Source of the DNA: a virus
Strand: one strand, 5' to 3'
Length of the DNA: 26,241 nt
Virus record (IMG/VR): IMGVR_UViG_3300020601_000068
Location: 1 to 26,241 of that record
Shown here: positions 13,231 through 21,471 of the stretch, in pieces
Layout of the letters: each line of letters opens with the position of its first letter
Numbering within the stretch: position 1 is the first letter of the stretch
Translations under genes and position numbers: made by a program
The notes under the pieces: generated by a model
What the model was told of the DNA's origin: nothing
The model's input: only the letters and a program-made list of their open reading frames with translations
The model's database searches: none

Positions 13231-14187
13231 ATGGCACATATGATGGAAACAATGGCATACGCTGGTGAAACCCCATGGCATGGTTTGGGTGAAAAGGTCT
13301 CCAATGACCTGTCTCCTACACAGATGATGAAAAAGGCCGGTTGCGACTGGACCGTACATGAAGTTGAAAGCTTCATTGAATTCAATGACCAAAAAATCCC
13401 TACTGGTCAAAAATCCCTAGTTCGGGGCACTGATGGCAAAGTTCTCACTAATGTGGGTGCTGATTGGAAACCAGTTCAGAATGAGCAGGCCTTTGAGTTC
13501 TTCTCTGAGTATGTATACGCCGGCGATATGGAGATGCATACGGCAGGTTCACTCAAGGGTGGACAGATGATCTGGGCTTTGGCTAAGGTCAAAGAATCTT
13601 TTGAATTATTTAAAGGTGACGAAGTTGAATCTTTTCTATTATTTTCTAACCCACATCAATATGGTAAGTCAATTGATGTTCGCTTTACTCCTATCCGTGT
13701 CGTATGTAATAACACTCTGACACTGGCTCTGGAAAAAGAAACCCAACGTGGTGTTCGTGTCGGCCACCGTACTGAGTTCAACGGCGATATGGTAAAAGAA
13801 CAACTGGGCATTGCTCACGAAAAGTTCTCTAAGTACAAAGAGATGGCTCAGTTCTTGGGCAGTAAACGATTCACTATGGATTCATTGGTTGAATACTACA
13901 ATACGGTATTCCCACGGACATCTGATAAACGAATCCGTGACATGGCTTTATCAGCCGAAACACTCTCACGTCCTGCAAAACAGGCCTTTGATGTTCTAGA
14001 GACTCAACCTGGTGCGAAATTTGCTGAGGGTACCTGGTGGCAGGCATTTAACTCAGTCACCTTTATGACTGACCACTTGCAAGGCCGTAGCCAAGAGAAC
14101 CGACTCTACTCAAGTTGGTATGGTTCTAACCAACTGCGAAAACGACTAGCGCTCAATGCGGCAGTTGATTTTGCCGAAATGGCATAA
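13231..14187 (+). CDS. DUF932 family protein
   Basis: 318 aa, the usual size for this phage and plasmid family. Typical features are the N-terminal AYAGETPWHGLGEKV (residues 10-24), followed by DWTV, and the central DVRFTPIRVVCNNTLTLAL. The family is widespread in phages and plasmids; no biochemical activity is established to my knowledge. No membrane segment. A strong AAGGAG ribosome-binding site precedes the ATG, and the GC content is high for this window (31 of 60 bases at 13741-13800), the opposite of the adjacent oxygenase block. It is a one-gene unit between P3 and a strong terminator, and with its two upstream repeats it looks like an early, highly expressed gene. Confidence 0.92.
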   Translation: MAHMMETMAYAGETPWHGLGEKVSNDLSPTQMMKKAGCDWTVHEVESFIEFNDQKIPTGQKSLVRGTDGKVLTNVGADWKPVQNEQAFEFFSEYVYAGDMEMHTAGSLKGGQMIWALAKVKESFELFKGDEVESFLLFSNPHQYGKSIDVRFTPIRVVCNNTLTLALEKETQRGVRVGHRTEFNGDMVKEQLGIAHEKFSKYKEMAQFLGSKRFTMDSLVEYYNTVFPRTSDKRIRDMALSAETLSRPAKQAFDVLETQPGAKFAEGTWWQAFNSVTFMTDHLQGRSQENRLYSSWYGSNQLRKRLALNAAVDFAEMA

Positions 14188-14192
14188 GGACT

Positions 14193-14213
14193 GGGGCTTC
14201 GGCCCCTTTTCTT
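14193..14213 (+). terminator. Intrinsic terminator with UUCG loop
   Basis: GGGGC (14193-14197), loop TTCG, GCCCC (14202-14206), then TTTTCTT. It ends the DUF932 unit 6 bases after the stop codon. Same C(UUCG)G design as the terminator at 1937. Confidence 0.92.
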
Positions 14214-14230
14214 ATTGTATTCAAAAAATG

Positions 14231-14238
14231 TATAAATA
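14231..14238 (+). promoter_or_regulatory. T4-type late promoter, rightward
   Basis: TATAAATA, 31 bases before the ATG at 14269 and 18 bases after the terminator's T-run. It starts the long rightward late unit. Confidence 0.78.
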
Positions 14239-14268
14239 TAGTAGGTTCAATCATTATCACTTATTAAA

Positions 14269-15360
14269 ATGAAAACGTTTAAAGGATACCTCTCAGAAAT
14301 GTACTCATTCTTTCCCAAGTCCGTTGGAGAGATAGACAAAAGTCTTAAATCATTTCCGGCCGAGAATAAAACCGATATTTTAAATCTTTATACTTACCTT
14401 AAATCGGTTGATAAATCCATTGAAAGTCCTATTAACGTTGATATGAATATCCCAGGCGTAGTGAATGTGGCACGTGCATTCTCTGGCGTTACTGATATTG
14501 AAACCATTAAGAAGGGTGCGAAACTTAAGAAGATTAAAATTAAGTTTGGCAATGGCTCTTCTGGTAATAGAGGTGCTAATAATAGAGGTAATTTGTTTGA
14601 ACCACAATTTGCCGCTGCCCTTATGGATTGGTGGGCAGGTAATCCAGTTAACGATACTGAAATGTTGGCAGTGATTAAAGACCTGGATAAAACCTATGGT
14701 TTATCTAAAGCAAAAACATTTAAAGTTGATGTCGTTGGTGGTGAGAATACTAAACGCCCACTTACATTCGGCAAGGATATTACTCTTGCCAATCCCAAAG
14801 GTACCGGATTTAACGTCGGTAAATCAGTAACGGATATTACACTTACAAAGAATAAGGAAGAGATTTACCTCAGCTTGAAGCTTGGCGGCACTACCACATT
14901 CTTTAACGTAGGTGTGAGAACAATTTTAAGTCCTGCTGATATTAAAACAGGTAGTATTTCTAATAAAGACGGTTTGAAATTACTTGGTATGTTTGGCATT
15001 GATCCAGTTAAGTTCTGTGAAGTGTTTAACGGCAAATCAAAGGGCTCTATTGATAAATCAGCACCATACAATAAAACAGCAATCTCTAAGCTCTTGCAAT
15101 CTGGTATCGGATATAATTACCATGTTGTTCATAAAATGGGTAAGAAAATTCTGAGTAAACAGATGAGCGAAGAGGCAATGAAAAAAGCCGCAAAGATTAC
15201 TTCACCCATCACAATTTACTATGGTGGTAAGGGTGGTAATGGCAAACGTGTTGATATTGAATTTGAATCAGGTTCGTATAAATTTAAACTCAATATGAGG
15301 GATACCCAAGGTTCTGACGGTTATCCTACTCGATTAATGTGTGATTTCACACACAAGTAA
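14269..15360 (+). CDS. Probable internal-head or virion protein with capsid-targeting-like N-terminus
   Basis: 363 aa. It begins MKTFKGYLSE followed by MY, very like the 10-residue capsid-targeting peptide of T4 internal proteins, which the prohead protease removes after (L/I)-x-E. The rest is a soluble, mixed alpha/beta, Lys/Gly-rich protein without a motif I can name; NRGNLFEPQFAAALMDWW (105-122) and VTDITLTKNKEEIYLSLK (about 186-203) recall phage nuclease-like or restriction-endonuclease-like folds (acidic and lysine residues on strands), but this is weak. It has no ribosome-binding site and is the first gene after the late promoter. I infer it is packaged in the head. Confidence 0.75.
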   Translation: MKTFKGYLSEMYSFFPKSVGEIDKSLKSFPAENKTDILNLYTYLKSVDKSIESPINVDMNIPGVVNVARAFSGVTDIETIKKGAKLKKIKIKFGNGSSGNRGANNRGNLFEPQFAAALMDWWAGNPVNDTEMLAVIKDLDKTYGLSKAKTFKVDVVGGENTKRPLTFGKDITLANPKGTGFNVGKSVTDITLTKNKEEIYLSLKLGGTTTFFNVGVRTILSPADIKTGSISNKDGLKLLGMFGIDPVKFCEVFNGKSKGSIDKSAPYNKTAISKLLQSGIGYNYHVVHKMGKKILSKQMSEEAMKKAAKITSPITIYYGGKGGNGKRVDIEFESGSYKFKLNMRDTQGSDGYPTRLMCDFTHK

Positions 15361-15371
15361 GGAATAATAAA

Positions 15372-16100
15372 ATGGGACTAGGCGCAAAATATATTGAAGA
15401 TGATTTTTTAAATATTGCTCGTGGCAACGTAAAGGGTGTATCAAGTATCCATAAGTTTGGTGCCGTCCCTGCAATGTCAATAAATGCAACCGGCACTATT
15501 TGGGATGTTGATGATACCTTATATCCATGGAGTGCTTTTAACACACCTGGTGTATTAACTATTCCTGCAGTAAACCCAGCAGATAGTGGTGACAGTGTAA
15601 AAGTATACGGACTTGATGCTAATTTTAATTTAATTGAAGAAGATTTTATTATTTCAAGTTCTGGTACAGTTACTGGTACAAAAACTTTTGCTAGAGTATA
15701 TAGAGCCTATTATTATGATAGCACGACGAATGTTGGTAATATTAATATTCTACGTGGTGGGGTTTTAGTGGCACGCATTACTGCTGGTAAAGCTCAAACA
15801 CTAATGTCCGTTTATACAATTCCTGCAGGTTACACTGGTTATCTAATGCAAGGTACTGCTTCAATTCAATATGGTGGTGATGCTACAATTGAAATGTATG
15901 TACATTATTATGGACAAACAGCGTTCAGAATTGGCCACACCGCCGAGGTTGCTGGTACCGGTATGCCGTATAATTATAAATTTACAGTACCCACTGCAAT
16001 ACCAGAGAAATCCGACATTGACATAAGAGCAAAATGCAGAGCAAATAATTCCAAAATTACTGCAGCATTTGATATAATATTGGTGAGCAATACAATATGA
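15372..16100 (+). CDS. Probable virion structural protein, beta-rich
   Basis: 242 aa, beginning MGLGAKYIEDDFLNIARGNV. The composition is that of phage structural beta-proteins: many Thr, Ser, Gly and Tyr, few charges. TGTIWDVDDTLYPWSAF (40-56) and the repeated hydrophobic strands after it resemble proteins seen among tail-fibre or baseplate genes of marine myoviruses, from memory only. It has no capsid-targeting-like start, unlike its neighbours. An AAGGAA ribosome-binding site precedes the ATG; its stop overlaps the next start (ATGA). More AT-rich than the genes around it. Confidence 0.7.
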   Translation: MGLGAKYIEDDFLNIARGNVKGVSSIHKFGAVPAMSINATGTIWDVDDTLYPWSAFNTPGVLTIPAVNPADSGDSVKVYGLDANFNLIEEDFIISSSGTVTGTKTFARVYRAYYYDSTTNVGNINILRGGVLVARITAGKAQTLMSVYTIPAGYTGYLMQGTASIQYGGDATIEMYVHYYGQTAFRIGHTAEVAGTGMPYNYKFTVPTAIPEKSDIDIRAKCRANNSKITAAFDIILVSNTI

Positions 16101-17323
16101 ATTTTAGTGAATTTATTACCGAACAGAAGAATACTCATATGCCCCATATAGAGGACAAAGTCCTTTATGGTGGTGTCAAAGGTACTCGTGAAGCAATCAT
16201 TGCTCTTCGTTCTCTTAGAGATATGTTGGCCGGAACCCATGAAGGTAAGATCTCTATAAAATGGGATGGTGCACCAGCAATATTTGTTGGCACCGATCCA
16301 AGTGATGGAAAGTTCTTTGTAGCCAAGAAAGGTATCTTTAATAAGAATCCCAAGGTATATAAAACCCCAGCGGATGTTGATGCTGATACAAGTGGTGACT
16401 TGGCTGAGAAGCTTAAAGCTGCATTGAAACATCTACCGGCTCTTGGTATTAAAGGTATTATTCAAGGTGATTTTCTTTTCTCTAAAGCAGATGTAAATAC
16501 AGAAAAGATTAATGGCAAATCCTATGTGACGTTCCATCCAAATACACTTGTCTATGCAGTACCCGCAAATACCGATGCTGCCAAAGCAGTAAAAGCAGCA
16601 GAAATTGGTATTGTTTGGCATACTACCTATACTGGTAATAGCTTTGAAACACTTAAGGCATCATATGGTGTTGATGTCACAAAGTTTAAAAAATCAACTA
16701 AGGTCTGGTCACAAGATGCTATGCTCAAAGACATGACCAAATATACAATGTCAAAAGCCGATACCAAAGAAGTTAATGATTACCTATCAGAAGCTGGTAA
16801 GATTTTTAATTCAATTGCAAGTACAACATTAAGAGAACTTGAACAGAATCAAAAACTTGCACAGACGGTTGAAACATTTAATAATACTTTTGTTCGCTCT
16901 GGTACTGTGGTTACCGACACAAATAAACATGTAAATAATCTTATTGCATATATTAAAAATAAATACCAAAAAGAAATTGATAAAGCAAAGAGTGAAAAAG
17001 GTAAACAATCACAAGCTTTAAAGATGAAAGATACGCTAAAATTTTTCTCGGTATCCAACAAGAAAAACTTGAAATTAATGTTTGATCTTCAAAAAGTTAT
17101 TATATTAGCGAAATTAAAACTTATAAATATATTAAGCAAACTATCCTCAACAGAAACATTTCTTAAAACTAAAAATGGTTTTAGGGTTACTGGCCAGGAA
17201 GGGTTTGTGGCAATAGACACACTTGGTGGTGATGCAGTGAAGATCGTTGACCGTATGGAATTTTCATACGCCAACTTCTCACAGGATATATTAAAAGGAT
17301 GGGATAAACCAACGAGGACATGA
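16097..17323 (+). CDS. Covalent nucleotidyltransferase-like protein (ligase fold, DUF6267-like)
   Basis: 408 aa. It begins MNFSEFITE then QKN, a capsid-targeting-like start with an I-T-E cut site. The body shows an ordered set of motifs like DNA/RNA ligases: motif I K55-W-D-G58 in SIKWDGAPAIF (K55 would carry AMP), motif III-like QGDFLF (123-128), motif IV-like EGFV (368-371) and motif V-like AVKIVD with K382. A long helical insert (about 185-355) separates III and IV. I recall similar proteins in cyanophages as DUF6267, without proven activity. It could seal or adenylylate nucleic acid or protein. The ATG overlaps the previous stop. If packaged, it would be injected with the DNA. Confidence 0.75.
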   Translation: MNFSEFITEQKNTHMPHIEDKVLYGGVKGTREAIIALRSLRDMLAGTHEGKISIKWDGAPAIFVGTDPSDGKFFVAKKGIFNKNPKVYKTPADVDADTSGDLAEKLKAALKHLPALGIKGIIQGDFLFSKADVNTEKINGKSYVTFHPNTLVYAVPANTDAAKAVKAAEIGIVWHTTYTGNSFETLKASYGVDVTKFKKSTKVWSQDAMLKDMTKYTMSKADTKEVNDYLSEAGKIFNSIASTTLRELEQNQKLAQTVETFNNTFVRSGTVVTDTNKHVNNLIAYIKNKYQKEIDKAKSEKGKQSQALKMKDTLKFFSVSNKKNLKLMFDLQKVIILAKLKLINILSKLSSTETFLKTKNGFRVTGQEGFVAIDTLGGDAVKIVDRMEFSYANFSQDILKGWDKPTRT

Positions 17324-17766
17324 TGTTAGATTTTAAAGACTTTATTGTAGTTGACTACAGACCGGGTGAACCGGACATTATCAAATATAGAGCACAACGT
17401 AGACGTCACATCGGCGAAGAAGTTGAGACAGAAGCTCTAACAGTGCCCCAGCGTTTACAACGCAAGCGGCAAATGACAAAATACAAAGGTAAGATTGCAC
17501 TCGGCCGAGCAAGAGCCAAGCGTCGTATGGCCTCTAAAGATAAGTTAGAGAAAAGAGCCATCAGACAAGCGCGTATGGCAATCTTTAAGAAACTTACTAA
17601 AGATATTCCTAAGGGTGATTTGACATATCAGCGTAGAGCTGAAATTGAGAAACGCCTTGAGAAACCTGCTATCAAGCAGCGCATTAAAATGATTGCACGG
17701 AAATTGTATCCTCAAGTCCGTAAGAATGAAGTTGAACGAAAGCGCCGAGCATCCAGTAATGATTAA
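17323..17766 (+). CDS. Very basic, internal-head-type protein
   Basis: 147 aa, extremely rich in Arg and Lys (for example GRARAKRRMASKDKLEKRA), mostly helical. I recall this pattern, including the run from EALTVPQRLQRKRQM to the C-terminal KMIARKLYPQVRK, from conserved proteins of T4-like marine phages. It would bind DNA, perhaps condensing it in the head. Two adjacent ATGs exist at 17320 and 17323; the second lies 5 bases after GAGG and is preferred. The start MLDFKDFIVVD resembles the capsid-targeting pattern but lacks the final Glu. It overlaps both neighbours. Confidence 0.78.
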   Translation: MLDFKDFIVVDYRPGEPDIIKYRAQRRRHIGEEVETEALTVPQRLQRKRQMTKYKGKIALGRARAKRRMASKDKLEKRAIRQARMAIFKKLTKDIPKGDLTYQRRAEIEKRLEKPAIKQRIKMIARKLYPQVRKNEVERKRRASSND

Positions 17767-18916
17767 TTCATTCAAAAATTACCTCGTTGAAGAGGAAAAG
17801 ACAGTTTATTTTACCTTTGGTAGAATGAATCCTCCTACTATTGGTCATGAAAGTCTGCTGAAAAAACTATCAGAAAAAGCAGGTAATAATCCATACCGTG
17901 TATACCTATCACAATCACAGGATAAAGTTAAAAATCCTTTATCATATAAAGACAAAATAAAATTTGTCCGTAAGATGTTTCCTCGTCATGCACGATCTGT
18001 GATGATGAACCCCAAGGTTAAAACTTTCCTTGAAGCAGCAAGTGCACTATATGACGAAGGTTATAAAAATCTTGTCATGGTAGTAGGTTCCGATAGAATT
18101 AATGAAATGGACCTTCGTTTAAAGCAATATAATGGCGTTAAGGGTCGCCATGGTTTCTATAACTTTGCTCGCATCAATGTTGAATCTGCTGGTGAAAGAG
18201 ATCCAGATGGTGACGCAGTAAGTGGTGCATCTGCCACCAAACAAAGACAATTTGCTAAGTCTAATGACTTCACAAGATTTGCCCAGGGTTTACCTAAAGG
18301 CATGAATAATCAGGATGCTAAGGGCATTTTTAATGCTGTTAGATCTGGTATGGGTCTTACAGAGACTACTGACTTTAATAACCATATTAAACTCAAAAAG
18401 GTTTCCGAGACTAGAGAAAAATATATTCAGGGTGATCTTTTTAAAGTTGGTGACAAAGTAAAGATCATCGAATCAAATAAAGTTGCAACTGTTAAACATC
18501 TTGGCTCAAATTATGTTATAATAGACCAGGATGGTCAATCTAAAAGAATGTGGTTGGAAGCAGTTAAAAAAGTTCCACATGCTTTAAACCCCACACTGTC
18601 ATTAAAACACATGATGGGTCATGCCAAAATGCGGTTTGATAAAGACAATGATGGCGATGTAGATAATCTGGATAAATACACTCCGGATGAAATTGCTGGC
18701 ACTGAAAAAGATATTACCAAAAAAATGTTTGCTAAAGGCGAAAAAGAAAAGCAACATACAAAAATTGGTAAAGCTTATGAAGCAACTTCTGCTGTTGATT
18801 TGGTCAAGAAAAGAATTGATCAGGAAAAGCAGACTGATGCCAAAAGACACGATCGAATGCTAGATAGAGCTCGATTAAGTGATACCAAAACAATTAACAA
18901 GAACACCAAGGGATGA
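17759..18916 (+). CDS. NMNAT-like nucleotidyltransferase with KOW-like and EF-hand-like parts
   Basis: 385 aa from the ATG at 17759, chosen because it gives MINSFKNYLVE (capsid-targeting-like, L-V-E) and overlaps the previous gene by 8 bases. Domains: 15-175 is a cytidylyltransferase/NMN-adenylyltransferase fold with FGRMNPPTIGH (20-30, the T-x-G-H form of the HxGH motif) and SGASATKQR (155-163, the ISxTxxR-like motif). Residues about 228-262 resemble a KOW/SH3 barrel (VGDKVKI, then GSNYVIID). Residues 294-302 are DKDNDGDVD, an EF-hand-like loop. The C-terminus is charged helix. It would join a nucleotide to a phosphorylated partner; NAD synthesis is one option. I infer head packaging. Confidence 0.82.
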   Translation: MINSFKNYLVEEEKTVYFTFGRMNPPTIGHESLLKKLSEKAGNNPYRVYLSQSQDKVKNPLSYKDKIKFVRKMFPRHARSVMMNPKVKTFLEAASALYDEGYKNLVMVVGSDRINEMDLRLKQYNGVKGRHGFYNFARINVESAGERDPDGDAVSGASATKQRQFAKSNDFTRFAQGLPKGMNNQDAKGIFNAVRSGMGLTETTDFNNHIKLKKVSETREKYIQGDLFKVGDKVKIIESNKVATVKHLGSNYVIIDQDGQSKRMWLEAVKKVPHALNPTLSLKHMMGHAKMRFDKDNDGDVDNLDKYTPDEIAGTEKDITKKMFAKGEKEKQHTKIGKAYEATSAVDLVKKRIDQEKQTDAKRHDRMLDRARLSDTKTINKNTKG

Positions 18917-18925
18917 GGACATAAA

Positions 18926-20560
18926 ATGCCATTAAAAGTATCAGATGGAATGGGTGCGTGGATTGATGATTTTAAAAAATCAGATGCTCCGCAATTTAAA
19001 GGTAAATCTGCCAAGGAGCGTAGGGATCAAGCCATTGCTGCTTATTTGTCTGCAAAAAGAGACCAAAAAGAAGCAACTGGTGAGCAACCACCATTCGAAG
19101 GCCCTTATCTTAAAAAGAAAGTGGCCACACCCGGTAAACAGGGTTATGGTCCATCTGCTGCTAAGCATTTAGCTAAAATGGGGTTGAAGAAACAACTGGA
19201 TAAGAAACCGGTAAAAGAATCAACAGCCGCATATGCCGCATCTCTGGAAAAAGAGAAAGAGAAACGTCTTACGACTAACGACCAGGATAAACTTGCTCGA
19301 CTTCGTCGGATGATGGATCGTGAGAAAACTAAAGTTACTCGTGAACCTAAAGGTGAATACGATCGTAAAGTTACTGGTTATTTGAAAAAGAAATATAATA
19401 AAGAAGAAGTTGAACTTGGTGAAGAAACAACCTTTGAAGTAGAAGTAGAAGGTTTGCCCACGATGTATGTGAAGGCAAAATCACCTGGTGAAGTTAAAGC
19501 CAATCTACGTAAGATTGTAAAACAACCATCAATGATTACTGGTGTGTCACGTGTTACTGATGCGGAGATGAAAAAGGTCTTCCGCGACAAAGCACAGGGT
19601 CGCGAGAAAGATGATGATGATCTTGATGAAGCAATCAAAAAAGATAAGCGTGAAGAGATTGCTGAAGATATGAAATCTGCCGCAGCAGAACTAAGCAAAT
19701 ACGCCAATGCGTATGGCGGTATGGATAAAGCTGATTTCCAAAAAGCCGCAAAGCACATGAAAGCTGGCGATCACAAATCTCTTCATAAACAAATTAGTAA
19801 ACTTGACACCGATCCTAGAGATAAGATTCTTACTACGCTGCACAAGCATGGCAATGATATTAAGCGTTATGGATATGCAACAGAAGAAGTTGAACAGATT
19901 GACGAGCTAAGAAAAAGTACTTTGCGCTCTTACATAGATAAAAAATCGGATGATCACGAGTCTAATAGAAATGCTGTAGCTGATGCACGTGATGCTCTAC
20001 GCAAGCACCAAAGGAACAAACCTTCCCTTGATGCTCCTCTTAAACATCAATTTGACCATGACGCTAAGAAACGTGAACTAGAGAGAGATGTCAATGCTGC
20101 ATCGAGAACTGCTACACGTTCAAATGTAAACATTCTTAAAGCAAAGAAACGTTTGAACAAAGAAGAAGTTGAGCAAGTTGATGAGTTGTCACAAAACACA
20201 TTAAGACAATATCACGGTAAATCGGCGTTGGATATTAGAAAAAAGAGAGATCAATTAAACAAAGGTACACTGTCTACGGCTGACCACAAAAAAGCTCAAA
20301 GACGTGTAACTGGTATTAACCGCGCTGCCAATAAGATGGAAGAAGTTGAAGAAGGAACCGGCAGTCTTAAACCCGGTTGGATGTTAAAGGCTGATCCTAA
20401 ACTTGGTGCTGCTGTAAAAGCAAAACAAGATCTTGCCAAAAAACGTCAAGCCACATATGGTGACAAATCAGCTGGACAGTCAGTTATGGATAAACTGAGA
20501 AAAGAAAAAGCATCAATGTGTGAACAGTGTGGTAAAGTTCATGAAGGTAAATGCTCATAA
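18926..20560 (+). CDS. Lys/Glu-rich repeat protein with C-terminal zinc-knuckle-like motif
   Basis: 544 aa, highly charged and helical. Two related segments begin EEVEQIDELRKSTLRSY (about residue 320) and EEVEQVDELSQNTLRQY (about 413); further EEVE phrases occur near 158 and 472. A compact domain (about 165-225, with TFEVEVEGLPTMYVKAKSPG) looks like one found in marine T4-like phage proteins. The tail has C532-x2-C535-x3-H539-x3-C543, like a zinc knuckle. The IDE and VDE phrases resemble prohead-protease cut sites, so the protein might be processed into pieces inside the head. A GAGG box 7 bases before the ATG supports the start. Function is otherwise unknown. Confidence 0.75.
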   Translation: MPLKVSDGMGAWIDDFKKSDAPQFKGKSAKERRDQAIAAYLSAKRDQKEATGEQPPFEGPYLKKKVATPGKQGYGPSAAKHLAKMGLKKQLDKKPVKESTAAYAASLEKEKEKRLTTNDQDKLARLRRMMDREKTKVTREPKGEYDRKVTGYLKKKYNKEEVELGEETTFEVEVEGLPTMYVKAKSPGEVKANLRKIVKQPSMITGVSRVTDAEMKKVFRDKAQGREKDDDDLDEAIKKDKREEIAEDMKSAAAELSKYANAYGGMDKADFQKAAKHMKAGDHKSLHKQISKLDTDPRDKILTTLHKHGNDIKRYGYATEEVEQIDELRKSTLRSYIDKKSDDHESNRNAVADARDALRKHQRNKPSLDAPLKHQFDHDAKKRELERDVNAASRTATRSNVNILKAKKRLNKEEVEQVDELSQNTLRQYHGKSALDIRKKRDQLNKGTLSTADHKKAQRRVTGINRAANKMEEVEEGTGSLKPGWMLKADPKLGAAVKAKQDLAKKRQATYGDKSAGQSVMDKLRKEKASMCEQCGKVHEGKCS

Positions 20561-20775
20561 TGAAATCATTTAAGGCATATACCGTTGAAGGTAGATTTGA
20601 TAAGTATATTACTAAATCTACTCCCACAACGCCGGGGATTAAGAAAGTTTCTAATCCTGCTGGTCGCTCTGGTGATCACACTGAATGGGAAGTTACTGGC
20701 AAAACTAGTGCAGATAGAAGAACATTCAAGAAAAAGAAAGATGCCATGGAATATTTGGCGGACATATCCAAATGA
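20560..20775 (+). CDS. Small basic protein with capsid-targeting-like start (71 aa)
   Basis: 71 residues beginning MKSFKAYTVE then GRF. The ATG at 20560 is preferred over one 9 bases upstream because MKSFK-YT matches the next gene and because it overlaps the previous stop as TAATG; the GAAGG box is, however, better spaced for the earlier ATG. The rest is basic with TEWEVTGKTSADRRTFKKKK, suggesting a small beta/alpha unit that may bind nucleic acid. It overlaps the next gene by 4 bases. Probably a head-interior protein by context. Confidence 0.7.
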   Translation: MKSFKAYTVEGRFDKYITKSTPTTPGIKKVSNPAGRSGDHTEWEVTGKTSADRRTFKKKKDAMEYLADISK

Positions 20776-21146
20776 AATCATTTAAGACATATACAGAAGA
20801 GATGAGCCACAAGTTGGATTGGGGTTTACCCTCAGCTACGGCTCATGCCAAGAAAATGACACCAGGTCAAACTGAGGCAACCTATCAAGGTAAAAAAGTG
20901 CCGTTGAATAAACCTATGGCCGGTGACATTAAAAAATCTAAAGTATATGTTGATCCAGATGGCGATGGCAAAGCAACCAAGGTTAATTTTGGCCATGGTG
21001 GTACATCTGCTAAAAAAGCAGGTGAGAAAACAATGCGAATTCGTAAGAGTAATCCTGCGGCCAGAGCATCGTTCCGTGCACGCCATAATTGTGATAATCC
21101 AGGACCAAAAGATAAAGCACGTTACTGGAGCTGTAGAGCTTGGTAA
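20772..21146 (+). CDS. Probable head protein with conserved C-terminal RHNCDNPGP domain
   Basis: 124 aa. It starts MKSFKTYTEE then MSH, again capsid-targeting-like. Residues 56-63 (VDPDGDGK) resemble a calcium loop. The C-terminal part, VNFGHGG, then MRIRKSNPAARASFRARHNC and DNPGPKDKARYWSCRAW, is a domain I recall as widely conserved in T4-like and other large phages, with two cysteines (C107, C121) and a histidine (H105) that might bind zinc. Basic overall. It overlaps the previous gene as ATGA and precedes a 31-base gap. Structural role inferred. Confidence 0.78.
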   Translation: MKSFKTYTEEMSHKLDWGLPSATAHAKKMTPGQTEATYQGKKVPLNKPMAGDIKKSKVYVDPDGDGKATKVNFGHGGTSAKKAGEKTMRIRKSNPAARASFRARHNCDNPGPKDKARYWSCRAW

Positions 21147-21177
21147 TACATAAACATATATTCAATAGGAACATTTG

Positions 21178-21462
21178 ATGGCTACGGATAATCCGCAAAC
21201 GCAACGACTAGATCGCATTGAAGAAAAGATAGATAAACTATCGGATGCAGTTATTGCTATTGCTCGAACAGAAGAAAAATTGGCCAGTCTCCAAGCTGAC
21301 CACAATAAGAACTATGATCGTATGAATCGATTCTCTGAAAAATTGGATAGTATTGAATCTTGTGTTCAAGATCAAGCTAGAACAATTGGCGTTATTAATA
21401 GAGTATTTTGGATATTTCTAATATCAGTCGCTGGCGCTATGGCAGCAATGTATATCAACTAA
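21178..21462 (+). CDS. Small coiled-coil protein with C-terminal membrane anchor
   Basis: 94 aa. Residues 1-70 form a charged coiled-coil-like helix (RLDRIEEKIDKLSDAVIAI, then LQADHNKNYDRMNRF), and the last 22 residues (VFWIFLISVAGAMAAMYI) are one hydrophobic segment. This resembles the haemolysin XhlA-type phage membrane proteins linked to lysis, but similarity is only in layout. The ATG at 21178 is preferred over a TTG just before it, because AGGA ends 7 bases upstream. Confidence 0.75.
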   Translation: MATDNPQTQRLDRIEEKIDKLSDAVIAIARTEEKLASLQADHNKNYDRMNRFSEKLDSIESCVQDQARTIGVINRVFWIFLISVAGAMAAMYIN

Positions 21463-21471
21463 GGATAAAAA

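Noticed and set aside
15974-16432. 152-codon minus-strand frame
   Set aside because: Antisense to the structural and ligase-like genes, which overlap properly and carry motifs; no start signal.
17122-17129. TATAAATA late-promoter match
   Set aside because: It lies inside the ligase-like gene, about 190 bases before the next start, unlike the 26-31-base spacing of the other three; probably chance in AT-rich DNA.
19378-19758. 126-codon minus-strand Ser-rich frame
   Set aside because: Opposite the Lys/Glu-rich repeat protein; GAA/AAA codons read backwards give Ser/Phe/Leu. No independent evidence.
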